Assembly: GCF_037152535.1 (NCBI RefSeq)
Contig: NZ_JBBCMA010000002.1
Coordinates: 1-64,000 of the forward strand
DNA from: Leclercia sp. AS011
Lineage (GTDB): Bacteria; Pseudomonadota; Gammaproteobacteria; Enterobacterales; Enterobacteriaceae
Length of the DNA stretch: 64,000 bases
Direction of reading: 5' to 3'
Made by a program: the position numbers and the translations under genes. Of this stretch, positions 19,283 through 28,731 are shown piece after piece (positions within the stretch are counted from its first letter, which is position 1; each line of letters begins with the position of its first letter). The notes under the pieces are model-generated. The model was not told where the DNA came from. It saw only the letters and a list, made by a program, of their open reading frames with translations, and searched no databases.

Positions 19283-20305
19283 ATGTCACGTTCACTCTCT
19301 CAGACCGGCGAGCCGAAGCGCCGCTTCAGCTGGCCCACCGGCACGCCGCAAATCATTGCCCTGGTGCTGGTGCTGCTGGTGGATAGCCTCGTATCGCCCC
19401 ATTTTTATCAGATTATCCTCCAGGATGGCCGCCTGTTCGGCAGCCCGATTGATATCCTGAATCGCGCCGCCCCGGTGGCGCTGCTGGCGATTGGCATGAC
19501 CCTGGTGATCGCCACCGGCGGTATCGACCTGTCGGTCGGGGCGGTGATGGCCATTGCGGGTGCCACCGCGGCCTCGATGACCGTGGCCGGACACAGCCTG
19601 CCGGTGGTGCTGCTGGTGACCCTGGGCACCGGCGTGCTGGCCGGGCTGTGGAACGGCATCCTGGTAGCGATCCTAAAAATACAGCCCTTCGTCGCCACCC
19701 TGATTTTAATGGTGGCCGGACGCGGGGTGGCGCAGCTGATCACCTCCGGGCAGATCGTCACCTTCAACGCCCCCAGCCTGGCGTGGATCGGCAGCGGCTC
19801 GCTGCTGTTCTTCCCGACGCCGGTGATCATCGTGGTGGTGACCCTGATTGCCTTCTGGCTCTTCACCCGTAAAACCGCCCTCGGGATGTTTATTGAAGCG
19901 GTGGGGATCAACATTCGCGCCGCGAAAAACGCCGGGGTCAGCACCCGCCTGATGGTGATGCTGACCTACGTCTTAAGCGGGGTGTGCGCCGCGATTGCCG
20001 GGATTATCGTTGCCGCGGATATTCGCGGGGCGGATGCCAACAACGCTGGCCTGTGGCTGGAGCTGGATGCCATTCTCGCGGTGGTGATCGGCGGCGGGTC
20101 GCTGATGGGCGGGCGCTTCAACCTGCTGCTGTCGGTGATTGGCGCGCTGATTATCCAGGGGATGAACACCGGGATCCTGCTGTCCGGTTTCCCGCCGGAG
20201 CTTAACCAGGTGGTGAAAGCGGTGGTGGTGCTCTGCGTGCTGATCGTCCAGTCGCCGCGCTTTATCAGTCTTATTAAGGGGATGCGTGGCCATGATAAAA
20301 CGTAA
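19283..20305 (+). CDS. ytfT: Galactofuranose ABC transporter permease YtfT
   Basis: The roughly 340-residue permease of the BPD_transp_2 (ribose-type) family has about eight to ten membrane spans and the conserved IGMTLVIATGGIDLSVGAVMA segment. It pairs with YjfF as the membrane channel. The ATG at 19283 follows AAGGAG at 19267-19272. An adjacent GTG at 19280 would give 341 residues, the E. coli length, so either codon could initiate. The gene lies 13 bp after ytfR and overlaps yjfF by 14 bp. Confidence 0.93.
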   Translation: MSRSLSQTGEPKRRFSWPTGTPQIIALVLVLLVDSLVSPHFYQIILQDGRLFGSPIDILNRAAPVALLAIGMTLVIATGGIDLSVGAVMAIAGATAASMTVAGHSLPVVLLVTLGTGVLAGLWNGILVAILKIQPFVATLILMVAGRGVAQLITSGQIVTFNAPSLAWIGSGSLLFFPTPVIIVVVTLIAFWLFTRKTALGMFIEAVGINIRAAKNAGVSTRLMVMLTYVLSGVCAAIAGIIVAADIRGADANNAGLWLELDAILAVVIGGGSLMGGRFNLLLSVIGALIIQGMNTGILLSGFPPELNQVVKAVVVLCVLIVQSPRFISLIKGMRGHDKT

Positions 20306-21290
20306 TTTACCGCTAATGATCACCCTGGGCGTGTTTGTGCTGGGCTATCTCTACTGCCTGACGCAATTCCCCGGCTTTGCCTCGACGCGGGTGATCTGCA
20401 ACATCCTGACCGATAACGCCTTCCTCGGGATCATCGCCGTCGGCATGACCTTTGTGATCCTCTCCGGTGGGATCGACCTCTCCGTCGGGTCGGTGATCGC
20501 CTTTACCGGCGTCTTCCTGGCGAAAGCGATCGGCTACTGGGGGATCTCCCCGCTGCTGGCCTTCCCGCTGGTGCTGGTGATGGGCTGCGCCTTCGGGGCC
20601 TTTATGGGGCTGCTGATCGACGCCCTGAAGATCCCGGCGTTTATTATCACCCTCGCCGGGATGTTCTTCCTGCGCGGCGTCAGCTATCTGGTCTCTGAGG
20701 AGTCGATCCCGATTAACCATCCGGTGTATGACACTCTCTCCAGCCTGGCGTGGAAAATCCCCGGCGGTGGCCGCCTGAGCATTCTCGGGCTGGTGATGCT
20801 GGGGGTGGTGGTGATCGGCATCTTCCTTGCCCACCGCACCCGTTTTGGCAACGAGGTATACGCCATCGGCGGCAGCGCGACCTCCGCCAACCTGATGGGC
20901 ATCTCCACCCGCAGCACCACCATCCGCATCTACATGCTCTCCACCGGGCTGGCGACGCTGGCGGGGATCGTCTTCTCCATCTATACCCAGGCAGGCTACG
21001 CCCTAGCAGGGGTGGGCGTGGAGCTGGACGCCATTGCCTCGGTGGTGATTGGCGGTACGCTGCTGAGCGGCGGGGTCGGCACGGTGCTGGGCACGCTGTT
21101 TGGGGTGGCGATCCAGGGGCTGATCCAGACCTATATCAACTTCGACGGCACCCTCAGTTCGTGGTGGACCAAGATTGCGATTGGCATTCTGCTGTTCATC
21201 TTTATCGCCCTGCAGCGCGGGCTGACGGTACTGTGGGAGAATCGCCAGAGCTCGCCTGTTACCCGGGTGAGTACCACGACCATCAAGTGA
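20292..21290 (+). CDS. yjfF: Galactofuranose ABC transporter permease YjfF
   Basis: The 332-residue second permease of the system is also of the BPD_transp_2 family, with VGMTFVILSGGIDLSVGSVIAFTG in the second or third membrane span. The ATG at 20292 gives the conserved MIKRNLPLMIT start; a start at 20286 would add two residues. It is the last gene of the transporter operon and overlaps ytfT, implying coupled translation. No clear terminator follows, and the accessory chemoreceptor gene begins 96 bp downstream. Confidence 0.95.
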   Translation: MIKRNLPLMITLGVFVLGYLYCLTQFPGFASTRVICNILTDNAFLGIIAVGMTFVILSGGIDLSVGSVIAFTGVFLAKAIGYWGISPLLAFPLVLVMGCAFGAFMGLLIDALKIPAFIITLAGMFFLRGVSYLVSEESIPINHPVYDTLSSLAWKIPGGGRLSILGLVMLGVVVIGIFLAHRTRFGNEVYAIGGSATSANLMGISTRSTTIRIYMLSTGLATLAGIVFSIYTQAGYALAGVGVELDAIASVVIGGTLLSGGVGTVLGTLFGVAIQGLIQTYINFDGTLSSWWTKIAIGILLFIFIALQRGLTVLWENRQSSPVTRVSTTTIK

Positions 21291-21315
21291 TAACTCGCTG
21301 AATTTGCGAACAGTC

Positions 21316-21350
21316 TAAATCTTTTCCGGTAGCGGCCGATAACCCTTAAT
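21316..21350 (+). promoter_or_regulatory. Consensus flagellar sigma-28 (FliA) promoter of the chemoreceptor gene
   Basis: TAAATCTT at 21316-21323 is the -35 element and GCCGATAA at 21335-21342 the -10, with exactly 11 bp between them. The FliA consensus is TAAAGTTT-N11-GCCGATAA, so the -10 and the critical TAAA are perfect. Transcription would start near 21349, about 38 bases before the MCP start codon. This places the MCP in the class 3 flagellar regulon. Confidence 0.88.
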
Positions 21351-21379
21351 TCTGTCCAGATTTATCTCGCTACCGGAAA
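21323..21379. repeat. 12-bp inverted repeat around the MCP promoter and ribosome-binding site
   Basis: TTTCCGGTAGCG at 21323-21334 and CGCTACCGGAAA at 21368-21379 are perfect inverted copies 33 bp apart. The left arm occupies the sigma-28 spacer and the right arm contains the GGAAA ribosome-binding site of the MCP. A transcript starting at the FliA promoter would lack the left arm, whereas read-through from yjfF would contain both. Confidence 0.8.
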
Positions 21380-21386
21380 TTACATC

Positions 21387-22955
21387 ATGCTGAAAACGCT
21401 ATCGATTCGTACCGGCTTGCTTTCGTTACTGGCCGTCATGACCCTCCTGCTGCTGCTTGTCAGCGGTATCGGCATTTATGCCCTCACGCAAAGTTCCTCT
21501 TCCCTGCAGCGCATTAATCACCTTCAGGGTGAACAGCTGGTGCAGCTCAACTCGGGCTACACCCTGATCCTGCGCGCGCGTAATGAAGCGGGCCAGGCCG
21601 TGCGTATGATGGAGGTGGGCCTGCTGGATGATGCCGCGAAATCGGTGAAAAACATCAATGACGAAATCACCCAGGCACAAACCACGCTGAAACACGTGAT
21701 CGATGGCGGGGTGAACGATCCCGAAGGCGAGGCGCTGCTGAAGAAGGTGGCGGCGAGCCTCGCGGCCTATAACGAGCAGGGGATCGTGCCGATGCAAAAC
21801 GCCCTGATAGAGCAGAGCGCCGATGCCTATTACGATCTGCTGGAGAATCGCCTGGTGCCGGTGGCGCGTCAGTTTGATAACGACATGCAGGCCTTCCAGA
21901 CCTGGAGCGACACCCGCGGCAAAGCCGAAGTGGCGGCGGTGCAGGCCAGTAAAGAGCGGGTGATGCTGCTGATTATCGTTGCCGCATTGCTGACCGCAGG
22001 CATCATTGTGCTGGCCTGGCTGGCGCTGCGTCATATGCTGCTCAAGCCCCTTTCGGCCTCCATCGCCCAGCTTGAGCACGTGGCCGCCGGGGATCTGACC
22101 CACGCCCTGACCGCACCGGCCAGCCAGGAGTTTAACCGCCTGAATGCCGCCATCGAGGAGATGCGTCAGTCGCTGATGGGCTCGGTGCTGCGCGTGCGCG
22201 ATGCCAGCTCCCAGATCGATACCGGCAGCCGGGAGCTGACCGCCGGCAACATGCACCTGGCCCAGCGCACCGAGTCGACCGCGACCTCTCTGGAGCAGAC
22301 CGCGGCCAGCATGGAAGAGCTTACCGCCACGGTAAAACAGAACGCCCATAACGCCGAGCAGGCGCACCAGGTGGCGAAGACCATGTCGGATACCGCTGAC
22401 CGCGGCAGCGAAATGGTGTGCTACGTGATTGAGAAGATGCGCGACATCTCCGGCAGTTCTGACCGTATCGCCGATATTCTCAGCGTTATCGACGGGATTG
22501 CCTTCCAGACCAACATTCTGGCGCTGAACGCCTCGGTGGAAGCCGCCCGCGCGGGCGAGCAGGGACGTGGTTTTGCGGTGGTGGCCGGTGAGGTACGTAT
22601 CCTCGCCAGCCGCAGCGCCGATGCGGCAAAAGAGATCCGCACCCTGATTAGCGATTCGCAGTCACACGTCAGCGAAGGCAGCGAGCTGGCCCAGCAGGCG
22701 GGGGAAACCATGGATGAGATCGCCACCGAGGTGATGCGCATGACCCGCCTGATGCGGGAGATTGCTAACGCATCGCACGAGCAGAGCCGGGGGATTGAGC
22801 AGGTGAATATTGCGGTCAATCAGATGGACGAAACCGCGCAACAAAACGCGGCGCTGGTCCAGCAGTCTTCCGCCGCGACGCGCTCGCTGGAGGAACAGTC
22901 ACGGGAGCTGATCGAGGCGATGTCGTCGTTTAAACTGTCGATGCAACAGGCATAG
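21387..22955 (+). CDS. Methyl-accepting chemotaxis protein
   Basis: The 522-residue chemoreceptor has a first membrane span at about residues 9-31, a periplasmic four-helix ligand domain (about 32-190), and a second span at about 192-214. A HAMP domain and the methyl-accepting signalling coiled coil follow, with the conserved hairpin tip (IDGIAFQTNILALNASVEAARAGEQGRG, broken by no gaps, about 368-395). It lacks the C-terminal NWETF pentapeptide used by Tsr and Tar to tether CheR/CheB, so it would depend on other receptors for efficient adaptation. The ligand is unknown. The gene is absent between yjfF and fbp in E. coli. Confidence 0.95.
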   Translation: MLKTLSIRTGLLSLLAVMTLLLLLVSGIGIYALTQSSSSLQRINHLQGEQLVQLNSGYTLILRARNEAGQAVRMMEVGLLDDAAKSVKNINDEITQAQTTLKHVIDGGVNDPEGEALLKKVAASLAAYNEQGIVPMQNALIEQSADAYYDLLENRLVPVARQFDNDMQAFQTWSDTRGKAEVAAVQASKERVMLLIIVAALLTAGIIVLAWLALRHMLLKPLSASIAQLEHVAAGDLTHALTAPASQEFNRLNAAIEEMRQSLMGSVLRVRDASSQIDTGSRELTAGNMHLAQRTESTATSLEQTAASMEELTATVKQNAHNAEQAHQVAKTMSDTADRGSEMVCYVIEKMRDISGSSDRIADILSVIDGIAFQTNILALNASVEAARAGEQGRGFAVVAGEVRILASRSADAAKEIRTLISDSQSHVSEGSELAQQAGETMDEIATEVMRMTRLMREIANASHEQSRGIEQVNIAVNQMDETAQQNAALVQQSSAATRSLEEQSRELIEAMSSFKLSMQQA

Positions 22956-23286
22956 TATTATCACAGTCCGGCGCCGCTCCCGGCGTCGGAATGCTCTCTC
23001 CTCGGGATGGGGCGCTGGCGATATGGTCATGGATCAAACCCAGCAGCTTTTCCATCTCGGCGGTCAAATGCAGCGCATAAGGCGTTGGCTCAAGAAACAG
23101 GCCCTTGCGGGTAAACAGCGGCTCATCAAAAAGCATCCCAAAGCGTTTCAGCGCCAGGCTCACGGCGGGTCTGGACATATCCAGACGTAAGGAGGCTTTG
23201 GCCATGCTCCCGCACCGGACGACTTCAATAAAGACCGGAATCAGATTGAGGTCGATTCCCGTGGATGAGCGAGAGAGGTTTTTCAT
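22930..23286 (-). pseudogene. Truncated LysR-type regulator (DNA-binding domain only)
   Basis: The 118-residue frame starts with a LeuO-like LysR winged helix (GIDLNLIPVFIEVVRCGSMA, then LDMSRPAVSLALKRF, about residues 10-95). It then stops after a short unrelated tail, with no effector-binding domain of the usual 200 residues. Its 3' end overlaps the MCP coding end by 26 bp on the opposite strand. This suggests that insertion or deletion at this junction removed the rest of the gene. It could be a decayed gene or a small DNA-binding protein that still represses or competes; the intact reading frame and intact HTH leave the latter possible. Confidence 0.6.
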
Positions 23287-23406
23287 ATCGGCTGATTTCC
23301 ATTGAACACTATTTGAACGCCGTAATGATGACGGATTGGTTCAGCGGGTTACAGCAGCATTTTTATATAGTGTTATACCGACAAAGGTATAAATAGCGGG
23401 AAAAAT

Positions 23407-23430
23407 AAAAGGGGCCGAACGGCCCCTTTT
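23407..23430 (-). terminator. Intrinsic terminator of fbp
   Basis: AAAAGGGGCC (23407-23416) and GGCCCCTTTT (23421-23430) form a symmetric 10-bp stem with a GAAC loop. A/T runs on both sides allow termination in either direction. It lies just after the fbp stop. Confidence 0.93.
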
Positions 23431-23445
23431 GGTCAACATCAAAAA

Positions 23446-24444
23446 TCAGGCATCCGGATATTCACGGATCAAGCGTTCAACGTCTTCCACCATATGGTCG
23501 TTGCCGACGAAGAACGAACGGCGCTGGTGCAGACTCTCAGGGATGATATCCATGATCCGCTCCTTGCCGTCGCTGGCTTTACCGCCCGCCTGCTCGGCGA
23601 GGAAGGCCATCGGGTTGCACTCGTACAGCAGGCGCAGCTTGCCTTCCGGGTGGCTGGCGGTGCTTGGGTAGAGGTAGATCCCACCTTTCAGCAGGTTGCG
23701 GTGGAAGTCCGCCACCAGGGAGCCGATATAACGCGAGGTATAAGGACGCTGGGTCGCTTTATCCTCTTCCTGGCAGAATTTGATGTATTTCTTCACGCCC
23801 GCCGGGAATTTAATGTAGTTCCCTTCGTTGATGGAGTAGGTGCTGCCTTTCTGCGGGTAGCGCATGCGCTCCTGGCACAGGCAGAACACGCCCAGCGACG
23901 GATCGTAGGTAAAGGCGTGCACGCCGCAGCCGGTGGTGTAGACCAGCATGGTGGAGGAGCCGTAAACCACATAGCCCGCTGCAACCTGCTTGTTGCCCGG
24001 CTGCAGGAAATCTTCTTCGGTTACCGGGGTGCCGACAGGGGTGACGCGACGGTAAATGGAGAAAATCGTGCCGACAGAGACGTTAACGTCGATGTTGGAG
24101 GAGCCATCCAGAGGATCCATCAGTACGACATACTTAGCGTGTTCACACCCTTCAAAGACCACGATTTCGTCTTCTTCTTCAGAGGCGATCCCCGCAACGA
24201 TGTCGCGTGCGCGCAGTGCAGCTTTCAGTTTTTCGTTCGCGAACAGATCGAGTTTCTGTTGAACTTCGCCCTGCACGTTTTCAGCACCGCTGGCACCCAG
24301 GATATCGACCAGCCCGGCCTTGTTGATATCGCGATGGATGATCTTGGCGCCCAGCTTTATTGCCGACAACAAAGCAGTGAGTTCACCGGTAGCATGCGAG
24401 AACTCGTGCTGCTTTTCGACAATAAATTCACCTAACGTTTTCAT
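23446..24444 (-). CDS. fbp: Class I fructose-1,6-bisphosphatase
   Basis: The 332-residue enzyme has the E. coli length. It converts fructose 1,6-bisphosphate to fructose 6-phosphate, the committed step of gluconeogenesis, in the cytosol. The metal-binding motif [15 protein letters not shown] is at about residues 107-121, with ASEEEDE further upstream. It is divergent from mpl. Confidence 0.97.
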   Translation of the reverse strand: MKTLGEFIVEKQHEFSHATGELTALLSAIKLGAKIIHRDINKAGLVDILGASGAENVQGEVQQKLDLFANEKLKAALRARDIVAGIASEEEDEIVVFEGCEHAKYVVLMDPLDGSSNIDVNVSVGTIFSIYRRVTPVGTPVTEEDFLQPGNKQVAAGYVVYGSSTMLVYTTGCGVHAFTYDPSLGVFCLCQERMRYPQKGSTYSINEGNYIKFPAGVKKYIKFCQEEDKATQRPYTSRYIGSLVADFHRNLLKGGIYLYPSTASHPEGKLRLLYECNPMAFLAEQAGGKASDGKERIMDIIPESLHQRRSFFVGNDHMVEDVERLIREYPDA

Positions 24445-24623
24445 AACACCTTCCCTGCATTGGATGTTGAGTAAAGTTGTTGATGCCCAACAATCTTAAC
24501 AAACTTTCAAATCTTAGCGCAGAGGTGAATCGCGCCAGCTAACTACAGATTTTCCTGAAATGCGTTTCTCTGCTGCTGACATATGCGTAAAATGTGCGCC
24601 ACATTGAAGAAGGATAGTGACGT

Positions 24624-25997
24624 ATGCGCATTCATATATTGGGGATTTGTGGCACTTTCATGGGCGGCCTGGCTATGCTGGCGCGCGCTCTTGGCCATGA
24701 AGTGACAGGTTCGGACGCCAATGTGTATCCGCCCATGAGCACGCTGCTGGAAAACCAGGGCATCGATCTTATTCAGGGTTACGACGCCAGCCAGCTCGAT
24801 CCGCAGCCGGATCTGGTGATTATCGGCAACGCCATGACCCGCGGTAATCCCTGCGTGGAAGCGGTGCTGGAAAGGAATATTCCCTACATGTCGGGCCCGC
24901 AGTGGCTGCACGACTTTGTGCTGCGCGACCGCTGGGTTGTCGCCGTTGCCGGTACCCACGGCAAAACCACCACCGCCGGTATGGCGACCTGGATCCTCGA
25001 GGCCTGCGGCTACCAGCCGGGCTTTGTGATCGGCGGCGTACCGGGCAATTTCGAGGTTTCTGCCCGCCTGGGCGACAGCCCGTTCTTTGTCATTGAAGCG
25101 GACGAATACGACTGCGCCTTCTTTGACAAGCGCTCTAAATTTGTTCATTACTGCCCGCGGACGCTGATCCTCAACAACCTTGAGTTCGATCATGCGGACA
25201 TCTTTGACGACCTGAAAGCGATTCAGAAACAGTTCCACCACCTGGTGCGCATCGTGCCGGGCCAGGGACGCATCATCCTGCCGGAAAACGACGTCAACCT
25301 GAAGCAGACCATGGCGATGGGTTGCTGGAGCGAGCAGGAGCTGGTGGGCGAGCAGGGCCACTGGCAGGCGAAAAAGCTGACCAACGATGCCTCCCAGTGG
25401 GAAGTGCTGCTGGATGGCGAAAAGGTCGGGGAAGTGCACTGGGCGCTGGTGGGCGAACACAACATGCATAACGGCCTGATGGCGATTGCCGCGGCCCGTC
25501 ATGTGGGCGTGCTGCCTGCCGATGCGGCAAATGCGCTGGGATCTTTCATCAACGCCCGTCGCCGTCTTGAACTGCGCGGTGAAGCGAACGGCGCGACGGT
25601 GTATGACGATTTTGCCCACCACCCGACGGCGATCCTCGCGACCCTGGCGGCGCTGCGCGGCAAAGTGGGCGGTACGGCACGCATTCTGGCCGTCCTGGAA
25701 CCGCGCTCTAACACCATGAAGATGGGCATCTGCAAAGACGATCTCGCCCCGTCGTTAGGCCGTGCGGATGAAGTCTTCCTCCTGCAGCCGCAGCATATTC
25801 CGTGGCAGGTCGCGGAAGTGGCGGACGCCTGCATTCAACCGGCGCACTGGAGTGCCGACGTGGATACGCTGGCGGAGATGGTGGTGAAAACCGCGCAGCC
25901 GGGCGATCACATTCTGGTGATGAGCAACGGCGGGTTTGGTGGGATCCATCAGAAGCTGCTGGACGGTCTGGCGAAGAAAGCCGGTACCGTAGCGTAA
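24624..25997 (+). CDS. mpl: UDP-N-acetylmuramate:L-alanyl-gamma-D-glutamyl-meso-diaminopimelate ligase Mpl
   Basis: The 457-residue Mur-ligase homologue reuses murein tripeptide by attaching it to UDP-MurNAc in the cytosol. It has an N-terminal Rossmann-like UDP-binding domain (HILGICGTFMGG at residues 3-14), the central ATPase P-loop GTHGKTTTAG (about residue 111), and the C-terminal Mur ligase domain. AAGAAGGA precedes the ATG at 24624. REP elements follow the stop. Confidence 0.97.
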   Translation: MRIHILGICGTFMGGLAMLARALGHEVTGSDANVYPPMSTLLENQGIDLIQGYDASQLDPQPDLVIIGNAMTRGNPCVEAVLERNIPYMSGPQWLHDFVLRDRWVVAVAGTHGKTTTAGMATWILEACGYQPGFVIGGVPGNFEVSARLGDSPFFVIEADEYDCAFFDKRSKFVHYCPRTLILNNLEFDHADIFDDLKAIQKQFHHLVRIVPGQGRIILPENDVNLKQTMAMGCWSEQELVGEQGHWQAKKLTNDASQWEVLLDGEKVGEVHWALVGEHNMHNGLMAIAAARHVGVLPADAANALGSFINARRRLELRGEANGATVYDDFAHHPTAILATLAALRGKVGGTARILAVLEPRSNTMKMGICKDDLAPSLGRADEVFLLQPQHIPWQVAEVADACIQPAHWSADVDTLAEMVVKTAQPGDHILVMSNGGFGGIHQKLLDGLAKKAGTVA

Positions 25998-26002
25998 AAA
26001 AA

Positions 26003-26090
26003 AGCCCGGTGGCGCTACGCTTACCGGGCCTACGATTTGCACGATTTTGTAGGCCGGATAAGGCGTTTACGCCGCCATCCGGCGCTTGTT
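26003..26090. repeat. BIME: two REP units between mpl and yjgA
   Basis: GCCCGGTGGCGCTACGC with TTACCGGGCCTACG is followed by GTAGGCCGGATAAGGCG with TTTACGCCGCCATCCGGCG. The two REP palindromes lie in tandem between convergent genes. The second keeps the Y-type GGATAAGGC core common in E. coli. Confidence 0.85.
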
Positions 26091-26096
26091 ACCGAA

Positions 26097-26648
26097 CTAT
26101 GCTTCGGCTTCCGCCAGTTCGCGCAGATACTGGAAGATCAGACGCGCAGATTTCGGCGGCTTATTCCCTTCTTTCTCTTTCTTCGCGTTACGGGCAAGCG
26201 TGCGCAGCTGCTGGCGGTCGGCATCCGGCCACAGGTTCAGCACCTCCGCCAGCGCGTCATCGCCATTCTCAATCAGACGATCGCGGATCTGCTCCAGCTT
26301 ATGGAACAGGGCAACCTGCTGGTTGTGGCGGTTTTTCAGCTTATCGAGCGCCTGGCGAATCGGCTCGACGTCACGCTGGCGCAACATTTTACCAATCAAC
26401 TGAAGCTGGCGGCGACGGCCCTCTTTCTTGATGCGCTGTGCCAGTTCGATGGCGGCACGCAGATCGGGATCGAGCGGGATTTTATCCAGCGCGTTTTTAC
26501 CCAGCTCTACCATTTCCGCACCAAGCTGTTTTAACTCTTCGGCGTCGCGTTTAATTTCACTTTTACTGACCCAGATGATCTCATCATCTTCGTCTTCGAT
26601 GTCATCACCGGGAACGTCGTCGAGCCAGTCTTCGGGCTGCTTAGTCAT
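26097..26648 (-). CDS. yjgA: Ribosome biogenesis factor YjgA/DarP
   Basis: The 183-residue DUF615-family protein has an acidic N-terminus ([18 protein letters not shown]) and a helical, basic body. The E. coli protein associates with late 50S precursors and promotes large-subunit assembly. AAGGAGCCTGAC precedes the ATG at 26648-26646. It is divergent from pmbA. Confidence 0.95.
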   Translation of the reverse strand: MTKQPEDWLDDVPGDDIEDEDDEIIWVSKSEIKRDAEELKQLGAEMVELGKNALDKIPLDPDLRAAIELAQRIKKEGRRRQLQLIGKMLRQRDVEPIRQALDKLKNRHNQQVALFHKLEQIRDRLIENGDDALAEVLNLWPDADRQQLRTLARNAKKEKEGNKPPKSARLIFQYLRELAEAEA

Positions 26649-26743
26649 GTCAGGCTCCTTAAAAAAAGAGGCTAATCTTACCAGTTTAGGCGCGTACTGA
26701 GAAACGGTTCTCTGATAGACTTCAGCTAACTACACCTTACATT

Positions 26744-28096
26744 ATGGCATTTACGATGAAAGTGATCTCACAAGTTGCAGCGCAGCGTAAAGCACTGGAA
26801 GAAGCTGTCTCCATGGCTCTGGAGCTGGCGTCAGCGAAATCCGACGGGGCAGAAGTCGCCGTCAGCAAGACCACCGGCCTGAGCGTCAGCACCCGCTATG
26901 GCGAAGTGGAAACCGTTGAATTTAATAGCGATGGCGCGTTAGGGATTACTGTTTATCACCAGAACCGTAAAGGCAGCGCCTCCTCTACTGACCTCAGCCC
27001 GGACGCCATTGCCCGTACCGTGCAGGCGGCGCTGGATATCGCCAGCTACACCTCTGCGGACCCTTACGCAGGCGTCGCAGACCGGGAATTACTGGCTTTT
27101 GAGGCCCCGGATCTGGATCTGTTCCACCCGGCAGAAGTGACCCCTGACGAGGCCATTGAGTTCGCGGCCCGCGCGGAACAGGCCTCCCTGAACGCCGATA
27201 AACGCATCACCAACACCGAAGGCGGCAGCTTTAACAGCCATTACGGCATCAAAGTCTTCGGTAACAGCCACGGCATGCTGCAGGGCTACAGCTCCACCCG
27301 TCACTCGCTCTCCAGCTGCGTTATCGCCGAAGAGAACGGCGACATGGAGCGCGATTACGCCTACACCATTGGCCGTGCGATGGACGATCTGCAGTCGCCG
27401 GAGTGGGTGGGGATGGAGTGCGCAAAACGCACATTGTCCCGCCTCGCTCCACGAAAACTGTCTACCATGAAAGCACCGGTGATCTTTGCCAATGAAGTGG
27501 CGACCGGGCTGTTCGGCCATCTGGTGGGGGCCATTGCCGGTGGCGCGGTATACCGCAAGTCGACTTTCCTGCTCGACGCGCTGGGCACGCAAATCCTGCC
27601 GGAATGGCTGACCATTGAAGAGCACCCGCACCTGCTGAAAGGGCTGGCGTCCACGCCGTTCGACAGCGAAGGCGTGCGTACGGAGCGTCGCGATATCATC
27701 AAAGACGGCATCCTGACCCAGTGGCTGCTGACCAGCTACTCCGCGCGCAAACTGGGGCTGCAAAGCACCGGTCATGCGGGCGGCATCCACAACTGGCGTA
27801 TCCCGGGCCGCGGCCTGAGCTTTGAGCAGATGCTGAAAGAGATGGGTACCGGGCTGGTGGTCACCGAGTTAATGGGCCAGGGCGTCAGCGGCGTCACCGG
27901 CGACTACTCGCGCGGGGCGTCCGGCTTCTGGGTTGAAAACGGTGAGATTCAGTATCCGGTGAGCGAAATTACCATCGCCGGCAACTTAAAGGATATGTGG
28001 CGCAATATCGTGACCGTGGGCAACGATATCGAGACACGCAGCAATATCCAGTGCGGATCGGTGCTGTTGCCGGAGATGAAGATCGCCGGCCAGTAA
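26744..28096 (+). CDS. pmbA: Metalloprotease subunit PmbA/TldE
   Basis: The 450-residue protein is the TldE subunit of the TldD/TldE metalloprotease, which trims the microcin B17 leader and degrades some unfolded peptides and the CcdA antitoxin. As usual for TldE, it lacks the zinc-binding HExxxH found in TldD. The ATG at 26744 gives [10 protein letters not shown], equivalent to E. coli MALAMKVISQ. No clear Shine-Dalgarno precedes it, and the ATG four codons later has none either. Confidence 0.96.
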   Translation: MAFTMKVISQVAAQRKALEEAVSMALELASAKSDGAEVAVSKTTGLSVSTRYGEVETVEFNSDGALGITVYHQNRKGSASSTDLSPDAIARTVQAALDIASYTSADPYAGVADRELLAFEAPDLDLFHPAEVTPDEAIEFAARAEQASLNADKRITNTEGGSFNSHYGIKVFGNSHGMLQGYSSTRHSLSSCVIAEENGDMERDYAYTIGRAMDDLQSPEWVGMECAKRTLSRLAPRKLSTMKAPVIFANEVATGLFGHLVGAIAGGAVYRKSTFLLDALGTQILPEWLTIEEHPHLLKGLASTPFDSEGVRTERRDIIKDGILTQWLLTSYSARKLGLQSTGHAGGIHNWRIPGRGLSFEQMLKEMGTGLVVTELMGQGVSGVTGDYSRGASGFWVENGEIQYPVSEITIAGNLKDMWRNIVTVGNDIETRSNIQCGSVLLPEMKIAGQ

Positions 28097-28103
28097 TACC
28101 CAG

Positions 28104-28127
28104 GCGCACTTCGGTGCGCTTTTTTTT
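28104..28127 (+). terminator. Intrinsic terminator of pmbA
   Basis: GCGCAC and GTGCGC form a 6-bp stem with a TTCG tetraloop, followed by a run of eight T (28120-28127). Confidence 0.92.
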
Positions 28128-28150
28128 GATAATAAAAAAGGAAGTGAGCA

Positions 28151-28534
28151 ATGCGTAAAAACCTGTTAGCCATCCTCGCAGCCTCAACGCTGGTATTGAG
28201 TTCGTCGGTCTTTGCCGACCTGGAAGACAATATGGACATCCTCAGCGAAAACCTGAAGGTGGTGCAGAAAACGGACAATGCGGCAGAGATGAAAGGCGCC
28301 CTGACCAAAATGCGTGCTGCTGCGATAGATGCGCAAAAAGAGACCCCGCCGAAGCTGGAAGGTAAAGCGGAAGACAGCGCGGAGATAAAAGATTACCGTC
28401 ACGGTCTGGAGACGCTGGTCGGGCAGATTGACGGCGCGCTGAAGCTGGCCAACGAAGGCAAAGTGAAAGAGGCCCAGGCGGCAGCCGATGGGTTTGTCAC
28501 CACACGTAACACCTATCACAAAAAATACCGTTAA
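28151..28534 (+). CDS. cybC: Periplasmic cytochrome b562
   Basis: The 127-residue precursor has a signal peptide ending SSSVFA and a mature four-helix bundle. The axial heme ligands are conserved: the Met in DLEDNM near the mature N-terminus and the His in TYHKKYR near the C-terminus. The physiological partner is unknown. It is one residue shorter than E. coli CybC at the signal cleavage site. In E. coli, nrdG follows directly; here about 9.7 kb of accessory DNA intervenes. Confidence 0.95.
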   Translation: MRKNLLAILAASTLVLSSSVFADLEDNMDILSENLKVVQKTDNAAEMKGALTKMRAAAIDAQKETPPKLEGKAEDSAEIKDYRHGLETLVGQIDGALKLANEGKVKEAQAAADGFVTTRNTYHKKYR

Positions 28535-28565
28535 TGGGTGCCTGAGCCGTACGTCCTTGATACAC

Positions 28566-28634
28566 TCATGAAATGCAGGGGGATTGCACTCCCCCTGCAT
28601 AAGCTCGACTCCTTGCCAGAGCTGCAGTTTTCAT
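28566..28634 (-). CDS. Possible 22-residue small protein with strong ribosome-binding site
   Basis: ATG at 28634-28632 is preceded by AAGGAGG, five bases away, and opens a 22-codon frame beginning MKTAALARSRAYAGG and ending PCIS. The last third of the frame lies in an 11-bp perfect hairpin (arms 28573-28583 and 28590-28600). Upstream on the same strand is a second stem (28701-28731). I do not recognise the peptide. The strong Shine-Dalgarno and structured flanks suggest a small regulatory or toxin-like locus, but a chance ORF is possible. Confidence 0.3.
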   Translation of the reverse strand: MKTAALARSRAYAGGVQSPCIS

Positions 28635-28700
28635 GGATGCCTCCTTGCTTCTTAAGCGGGTAAGGCAGCGAACTTCACGTGTCAGGACGTGTCGTTTCGG

Positions 28701-28731
28701 GCCCCATCCCTGATTTTTATTCAGGTGGGGC
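28701..28731. other. Bulged GC-rich hairpin
   Basis: GCCCCA and TGGGGC form the base and CCTGA/TCAGG the top of a stem, with a two-base bulge and a TTTTTAT loop. On the plus strand only three T residues follow, so it is a weak terminator at best. It may be part of the 5' leader of the small minus-strand ORF at 28566-28634. Confidence 0.5.

Noticed and set aside
23990..24435. Long frames opposite fbp, cpdB, nrdD, yagF, treC and the PRD regulator (up to several hundred codons).
   Set aside because: They are antisense shadows caused by high GC at third positions. They lack ribosome-binding sites and recognisable domains, while the sense strands encode conserved enzymes.
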